From NCBI GenBank assembly GCA_007258455.2, contig VDFB02254857.1:1-64000 (forward strand): 64,000 nt of DNA, read 5' to 3'. This DNA is from Sequoia sempervirens (lineage: Eukaryota; Streptophyta; Pinopsida; Cupressales; Cupressaceae). The first letter of the stretch is position 1; each line of letters opens with the position of its first letter. The notes below the pieces were generated by a model that saw only the letters and a program-made list of their open reading frames with translations, ran no database searches and was not told the origin of the DNA. The translations under genes were made by a program, and so were the position numbers. Below are positions 58,459 to 64,000 of the stretch, one piece after another.

Positions 58459-58935
58459 ATCTCCCCCTTTGTCATTGATTGAAACACATGATGTGAAAAA
58501 CCATCAAAATCACAACTCTAACCATACTTGTTTCCTTTTCACTTTTCTTTACTCACTCTCCCTTGCATGATTCTCTCCCCACCTTATTATTTTTCATATA
58601 ACTTTTTTTCCCTGAATAACTTGCTCTTTTTCACATGACACTCTCTCCTCGTTTGACATCAATGGAAAATGATAAAATGTTTTACATTATTCTCCCCCTT
58701 TGACCTTACACAACTATTCTATAACACTTTTCCATTACTACTCTAAATACTCCCCCTTAGGAGCACACACCAATCTGCAACAATATGTAATACCACTACC
58801 CACTCCCCCTAAGAGGTAGCCACCAACATCAGTCCAGAATAAGGGATAGATCTTGAGATCCACTAGACTAGTGCATCTCCTTATGCATCTAGTTCCAAGA
58901 AGGAGGGGCAATAACACCCAACTTCTCCCAGATAT
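58459..58935 (-). other. copia copy B, 3' internal region (partial)
   Basis: Starts ATCTCCCCCTTTGTCATTGATTG, the reversed polypurine tract, and carries ACTCCCCCTTAGGAG, CTCCCCCTAAGAGGTAGCCACC and ATGCATCTAGTTCC blocks matching copia A 46010-46390. It runs back to the reversed end of the RNase H region (CCAACTTCTCCCAGATATAC) and stops there; the remainder of the element is missing. Confidence 0.85.
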
Positions 58936-59149
58936 ACTTGCGACAATAATTTATTGATAACCTTGAAACTCAAGAAATTCAAAACTTGCGACAATAATTT
59001 ATTGAAAAATCTTGATAGTTCCACCATTAGAAGATGTTATAGGTTGCTAAAAAGGGATGTTTTTATTGAATTTTACTTCATTCTATCATAATGTAACTTT
59101 TTTGAAAGGAAATGCTATTACAAAAAATATCATTCCAAAAAAATGGTTT
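58936..59149. repeat. junction with 22-bp direct repeat
   Basis: The phrase ACTTGCGACAATAATTTATT(GA) occurs at 58936-58957 and again at 58984-59005, exactly where the copia B homology ends. It may mark a deletion or end-joining event. Nothing else was recognised. Confidence 0.6.
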
Positions 59150-60480
59150 GCAACCTTGAGAAAGGGAAAGTCTTAATTACCAAAGAAGTTGCACAAGTCA
59201 CACTTATGAGATGAATCTCAAATATTATTGTATTTCTACATAGGGTGAGGGGAATTATGAATTCACATGATTTTAATGAGTGGATGCAAATTTTCATCTA
59301 GATTATTTACACTGGGACACAATATCTAGATTGGGGGACTATAATTAGTGACCACTTGCATAATATGATATGCAATTTTTCTGGCAATAGATATTTCTAT
59401 ATGTCATATTACCTCTTCTATTCTCTGGCATGTACAAGATACTAGATAGGATTAAATCCTATGGAGGATTATTATGAGCAGATTAAGATTTATTACTATT
59501 ATACGAACTTGTAGCTTGAGAAGAGCCATAAAATATTTATAAGGGTGAATTATGTGTTTACTATGTATTTAGTTAGGGAGTTGGAGGGTGATGTAGGTTA
59601 GAGGGTTTCCCTAAAGACTCTTTAGTTATTTACTAAATATGAGAACCTTTTCATCCAATTTCAATGGTTTACATACTTGAGAGTGGGAGGATTTGATGGA
59701 TTACCTCACAAAATTCATAGATCATAGTTGAAGACAAATTCATCTTGATAGAGGTATGCAAGAGAATTACATATGTTAAAAAAAGGTGTGTAGAAATAAA
59801 GAAGGTTGTCGATCCTTTTCCCATTGGCTTGGGATATTACCAATGCAAGTCACAATTGAATGCCTCAAACTTGGAAAGGAATACTATGAAATATAGTGTC
59901 ACTACTTATGAAAGATGGTTTTCATTCATCAACAAGAACTATGTTATGATTAATCTCCATCTTAGTCATAGTTTCTATCATGTACCACACTTGGAAGACT
60001 GTTGGGTCAATTATTTTGATTGTTATGAAGTGAAGAAGAGAGGTTGGATGAGGATGAATTTGGTGTAGATTTTCAATTTCAAAATTGGATGGGATATCAA
60101 GGGAGTTGAAGATGATGATTTTGACTTGTTAACTCTATCAATGTCAATAATATACAAATACAACATATAGTTCCAATTTATTGGACTAGTAAGGAACATA
60201 AAGATTTGAATGCCAATAATATGGTGGTGATAAGGAGAACATAGATATTTCTTTCCAAGAAAAAAGGAGAAATTGGCTAGAATTTATTTTGCATTGTCTT
60301 GGCACAAAAATTCTCCTACCGTCATTGCTGCCAAGATGGAGGTTCACATAGTAACAAGGCCATGTGGAATTTGAGAACAAAGAATGTTATCATTCCTCAT
60401 CAGTATAGATTCCTTCTATCACATAAGAATTCAAGGATTCTAAGGAACATGTGGTATCTACTTAGCAAATTCTAGCATTG
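59150..60480 (+). pseudogene. decayed coding region of unrecognised family (~440 codons)
   Basis: Long stretches of one frame with few stops read like protein: KVLITKEVAQVTLM, NIIVFLHRVRGIMNSHDFNEW, GTQYLDWGTIISDHLHN, IFIRVNYVFTMYLVRELEGD and FTKYENLFIQFQWFTYL. After a frame change, an uninterrupted 107-codon stretch (59745-60068) holds WFSFINKNYVMINLHLSHSF, YHVPHLEDCWVNYFDCYEVK and KKRGWMRMNLV. It then reads IFNFKIGWDIKGVEDDDFDLL. No family motif was recognised and no element ends were found around it. A transposon origin is likely from context, but this is inference. Confidence 0.5.
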
Positions 60481-62066
60481 GAGGAAGCATCTATTGATCT
60501 AAATATCTAGACACCTCATCAATGAGTGTCTTTTAATTTTCCTAGCATTTGTTTTTTACTGCTTATTTTATAATGAAATATTTGATTATAGTTATTTTGA
60601 GGAATTCATTTTTATTTATTTCAATATTTCGGTGATATTTATGATGTAAAAAATATAAATATACTTTTGATGGACATTTGAAAGGTTAGAATTTTGATCT
60701 CCCTTGCACTTTGATGTATAAGCATGATAATCGATTTGAATGAGGATCAAGCTTTGCAATTTTGACTATCTTCTAAAGATGTTTGTTGTATTTGAGCAAT
60801 AAATTTGAATGTAAATATTAACATTTATGAGCAAGTCTTTAAGCTTTGATAAGTGTTAGAATATCTCTTCGCTTTATGGATGCAATATTCATTGGGTTTT
60901 CATTCATGGATTTCTACTCAATATTAAGATTACATTGTGTCAAGTTAGTTATCTACTACTAGTAATTTGACATATGAGTTATGATATTCATAGCATAAAA
61001 ATATTATTTTCAATTTACTTAGTTGGTCTTGAAGTTATTTTTATCACATTTACTTCATCGCGATGAGAAAGTGTTATTTTTCCTTTTCTTCTTACTAGTT
61101 AAAAGCATACCCCATTTTCTTTCAAATCATAAAATTAAAAATTAAATATTATGAGGGAGTTGTAACTCCATCAAAATTTAGAGGAAGATCACCAATGAAA
61201 TGGTGATCTATCCAACTATTGGTTATTGATTGCTCCTTCTTTTAGGCATGAGAGAGAAAATTTAAGAAAGACAAATCTGTCAACCAACACCTAGAAAGAG
61301 GTATAATACATGGTAAAAAATACTCTTTAGAAACATACAATATACCACAAAAAAACTCCCACTCCATCCAAAAACCTCCAAAACTTAAGAGAAAGGTGTC
61401 CCCTTCTCAAATGAATCATTAGCTTTCATACAAAAAATTGAAAACAAGGTGAAGGAAATATATTGTGATAGGTTGAATGTGACCGTTAGAAAACGAGCAG
61501 CAAAAAAAAGATTGTAAATAAACACCAAAACAACCTACACCTCAAGATTAGCCTAAGTTGGAAACAACACAAGATGAAAGCAACAAAATGGAACTCTATA
61601 CCTTGCGTCGAATTGATCCTTTGGTTGGCCCTTCGATCTTTGATGTGTATGCTCCTTGGGTGGCAAGATGTGAGATGTGAGATGCAAATGATACTTGAAC
61701 AAAGATGGATGAAAATGGCTAAGTATAGATTGAGAAATAAAATTGCAAGAGTTTGGCTAGAAAAATGATCTCCCCCAAAAATGAGAGAAAAGAGGGGGTA
61801 TTTATAGGAATTTTGAGAATTCCTAGAAGGGATGGATGGTCAAGATTGAGCCACCAAATATCAAGATGTAGGGCTAAGGTGAGTTGAGAACTCACAAGCC
61901 CTCGCATCTTGACATGTCGCATGGGGAGAGGCTTAAGAAAGATGAGTTGGAGATGAGATGGAAGGATAGGACATGACATGGAGGGGGGGTACAAAGTACC
62001 TTGGGATTGGATAAGATCTCCTCATAAAGGAGGTCCTTGTCCCCATGTGGGTGAGAGGACAAGTGG
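60481..62066. other. non-coding, nothing assigned
   Basis: AT-rich to about 61200, then less so. The open frame at 61574-61768 is rich in Met and Trp codons from GATG runs, has no motif, and I do not support it as a gene. Confidence 0.5.
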
Positions 62067-62398
62067 GGAATTAAAAATTCCTCAAATATCCTTATGGGGA
62101 TGAGAGAAGGAATTTAAAATTCCTTAAATGTATTGGGGGATTAAAAGGTGAATTAAAAATTCACATGGGGAAGGGAGATCCCTTGTCAAAATAGAAAAGC
62201 ATTTAATAGGGTTGACCAAGGACACCTGTCATAAAGGAGAAGGGGAAGAGAAAAGGAATAATATTCCTTGAAAGAATAAAAGGAATTAAAAATTCCTTGA
62301 GAGGTTGATTAGGCTAGTTAGTGTTGGATTAGAGGATGGTTAGGTGGCTAAGAGAGATTAGAGGCCAACTTGCAAAAGTTGGAGGATGTGACACATCC
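62067..62398. repeat. cluster of short palindromes
   Basis: Near-palindromes of the form GGAATTAAAAATTCC occur at 62067-62081, 62109-62123 and 62282-62296, with a GTGAATTAAAAATTCAC variant at 62148-62164. A perfect GGATGTG-A-CACATCC palindrome is at 62384-62398. The surrounding DNA is purine-rich. Confidence 0.8.
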
Positions 62399-63660
62399 TT
62401 ATCAAGGATTAGGCATGCACATCCTAATGATGGGATTAGAAGAAGGATTAAGATTAGATAATAAAAGATGGAGGATGTGATATGAAGGGAATTAAATAAA
62501 TGAAATATTTATTTAATTCAATTGATGGAAGGAGGATTAAAGAGATAAGGTATTATTGATTAAATACCTTAGGGATTTGGTAGAATTAAAGATATTAATT
62601 AAATAATAGTAGTATTACTTAATTAACGAAAATAAGAAGAAAGGGGATGAATTTGGATAAATTAAGTGTCCAAATTTAGATGTCTATATTTTTCCCCTCT
62701 TTGAGATGGTGTTACGAAGTAGCATCATTTCAAAGAATATTAAAATATAGAACCTAGAAGAAGATGGTTAGATTGGGAAAGATGCCCTAGTCATTCAAAG
62801 AAGTGACTAGGAAGGAAGATGATGGGGGAAAATATGAAAGTTAGGGATGAATGATGCCCCCTCGAGAGGACATGCAGGTTCAAGAGAACATAGGTTGGCT
62901 CTCAAAATGGATGAGATGATGCAAGGGTGCTGAAGAAGATGATGCAATGCGATGGAAGATTGGGAGGGAAGTGTGACGAAGGATGAATGGATGGGGGGAT
63001 TTTGAGAGATGAGAGGATGAAGATGAAATGTAATCCAAATGCAATTTGCCATCGTCAGAGCATTGATTTTTGCTATAGCATAAGACACAAGATGCCAAGG
63101 TATGAAGAACCAAGGCGGATTAGTGTCTAATGCATAAAACAAACATAACAAACAAGAAGGCTATCCCAACACCCCAAAGTCATGGTGACTTTGGTCGGGC
63201 CAGGTATTGGGATAACCACAAGCACACAAGGATGCCCTAGCGTAACACAAGACCTTAGGCATCTTGGTGGGTACTACGTGGGACAATCGAGAAGACAGAA
63301 AAGATCAAGATACACCCCTATGTTGACTAGTCAAAGCACACCATGATATGATGGATCAAGACGACCATGACAAGTGATGATAGGGATCTCAAATGATAAC
63401 CAAAATCCAAAAGCATGAAAATAGCGCAATCAATTTCAAATGTCCTTTGCCATAGGATCAATCAAGGGGATGAATGGGATTGATGAGGTCTGTTAGGAAG
63501 GATGCATCCTATTGAGACTGATGATGGATACTAAATTAAAAGATTGATATGATGCAAGATATTTAGAAATGATTGGATTTGATGATACAAGTGGATCTCA
63601 TTTGTTCAGATCCAATGAGATAAGGGCGTAGCTTGATGACGCGACACATGAGACTAACAC
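62399..63660. other. purine-rich (GATG/GGA) non-coding DNA
   Basis: Rich in GATG, GGAGG and AAGG runs on this strand. The minus-strand open frames at 62807-63151 reflect the skewed composition. It could be the edge of another large LTR element running off the window, but no LTR pair is visible. Confidence 0.4.
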
Positions 63661-63673
63661 ATCCTAGCGACCT

Positions 63674-63905
63674 AGGGGCTCGGGGGCCAATCAAAGATTA
63701 GCCTTGCCTATGTGGAAGCACAGAGCCCTCGTAGTTTGATAAAAGGCTGATGATAGACCATGATGGAGATTTTGATGGATGACCAAGATAGGATGGAGAA
63801 CAGGAGAAACGTGGACAATATAGATCGATGATGGATGGAACCCCGGGGGCAGATCAAATGATCAACCTTGCCTACGTGAAAGCGTAGGGGCAATGTAGTT
63901 CGATA
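63674..63905. repeat. ~163-bp tandem duplication, two partial units
   Basis: A block of about 75 bp occurs twice: a GGGG-rich head, GAT(T/C)A(G/A)CCTTGCCTA(T/C)GTG, GTAGTT(T/C)GATA(A/G)AAGGC. The CCTTGCC anchor lies at 63704 and 63867, an offset of 163. The second copy carries a small perfect hairpin, CCTACG with CGTAGG around a 6-base loop (63871-63888). Confidence 0.75.
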
Positions 63906-64000
63906 GAAGGCCAAATACAAGTGATGGATGAAAGATGATGAGATAACCCTAGATAAGGGGATGAAATGATTGGACCGACACGATGAGACAAGATAGACCT

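Noticed and set aside
60186..60380. Minus-strand open frame over the unknown coding stretch
   Set aside because: It lies antisense to a longer plus-strand reading and has no motif.
61574..61768. Possible small gene of 64 codons
   Set aside because: Composition is driven by GATG and TGG runs, there is no motif, and no neighbouring coding evidence.
62807..63151. 114-codon minus-strand open frame
   Set aside because: Two frames are open on the same strand over purine-skewed DNA, with Ser/His/Pro-rich low-complexity residues; best explained by composition.

Overview
This is nuclear DNA of a land plant with a large, repeat-packed genome. The plant signals are two chromodomain Ty3/gypsy elements and a Ty1/copia element with plant tRNA-iMet-type primer sites, an L1-type LINE whose ORF1 resembles plant DUF4283 proteins, and a cytokinin-dehydrogenase exon. 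The AT-rich intergenic DNA and deep nesting of decayed elements suggest a conifer-like gymnosperm, but the sequence alone does not prove this. I found no tRNA, rRNA, CRISPR array or bacterial-style gene. No element polyprotein in the window is free of stops or frameshifts.

Layout. 1-7556: AT-rich DNA with an ~88-bp minisatellite (about 2030-2640) and, on the minus strand, the last exon of a cytokinin dehydrogenase-like gene (6442-6757), the only convincing host-gene sequence. 7562-13661: complete but defective Ty3/gypsy chromovirus copy 1. 13667-22859: AT-rich DNA with a tandem duplication, a decayed minus-strand coding region of unknown family (15802-17590), a LINE RNase H remnant (17800-18210) and a small TRIM-like element (19733 to about 21165).

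22860-58935 is a nest of insertions. An L1-type LINE (22860-25375, resuming 31669-32708) is split by a 6.3-kb insertion, called X here. X carries a decayed minus-strand gene of about 1,200 codons that I do not recognise, and it has neither LTRs nor TIRs that I can see. The LINE is then broken by an antisense copia-family LTR (copy C, beginning 32709). That LTR was hit by gypsy copy 2 (33214-39297, target duplication GGCAG) and by sense-strand copia copy A (40224-48007, target duplication AACCT). A second antisense copia copy (B, 48740-58935) abuts the internal part of C, and B's LTR contains element 3 (48985-57076, target duplication ATATG). Element 3 has ~1.8-kb LTRs and encodes only a retropepsin, a G-patch and a knuckle-like motif, with no reverse transcriptase or integrase. 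58936-64000: another decayed unknown coding stretch, then repeat-rich non-coding DNA with palindromic motifs and a ~163-bp duplication.

How the parts relate: these genes do not act in one pathway. The window records successive insertions whose order follows from nesting. The best candidates for something undescribed are insertion X and its orphan gene, and element 3 with its reordered domains, two polypurine tracts and repeated ~34-bp palindromes.
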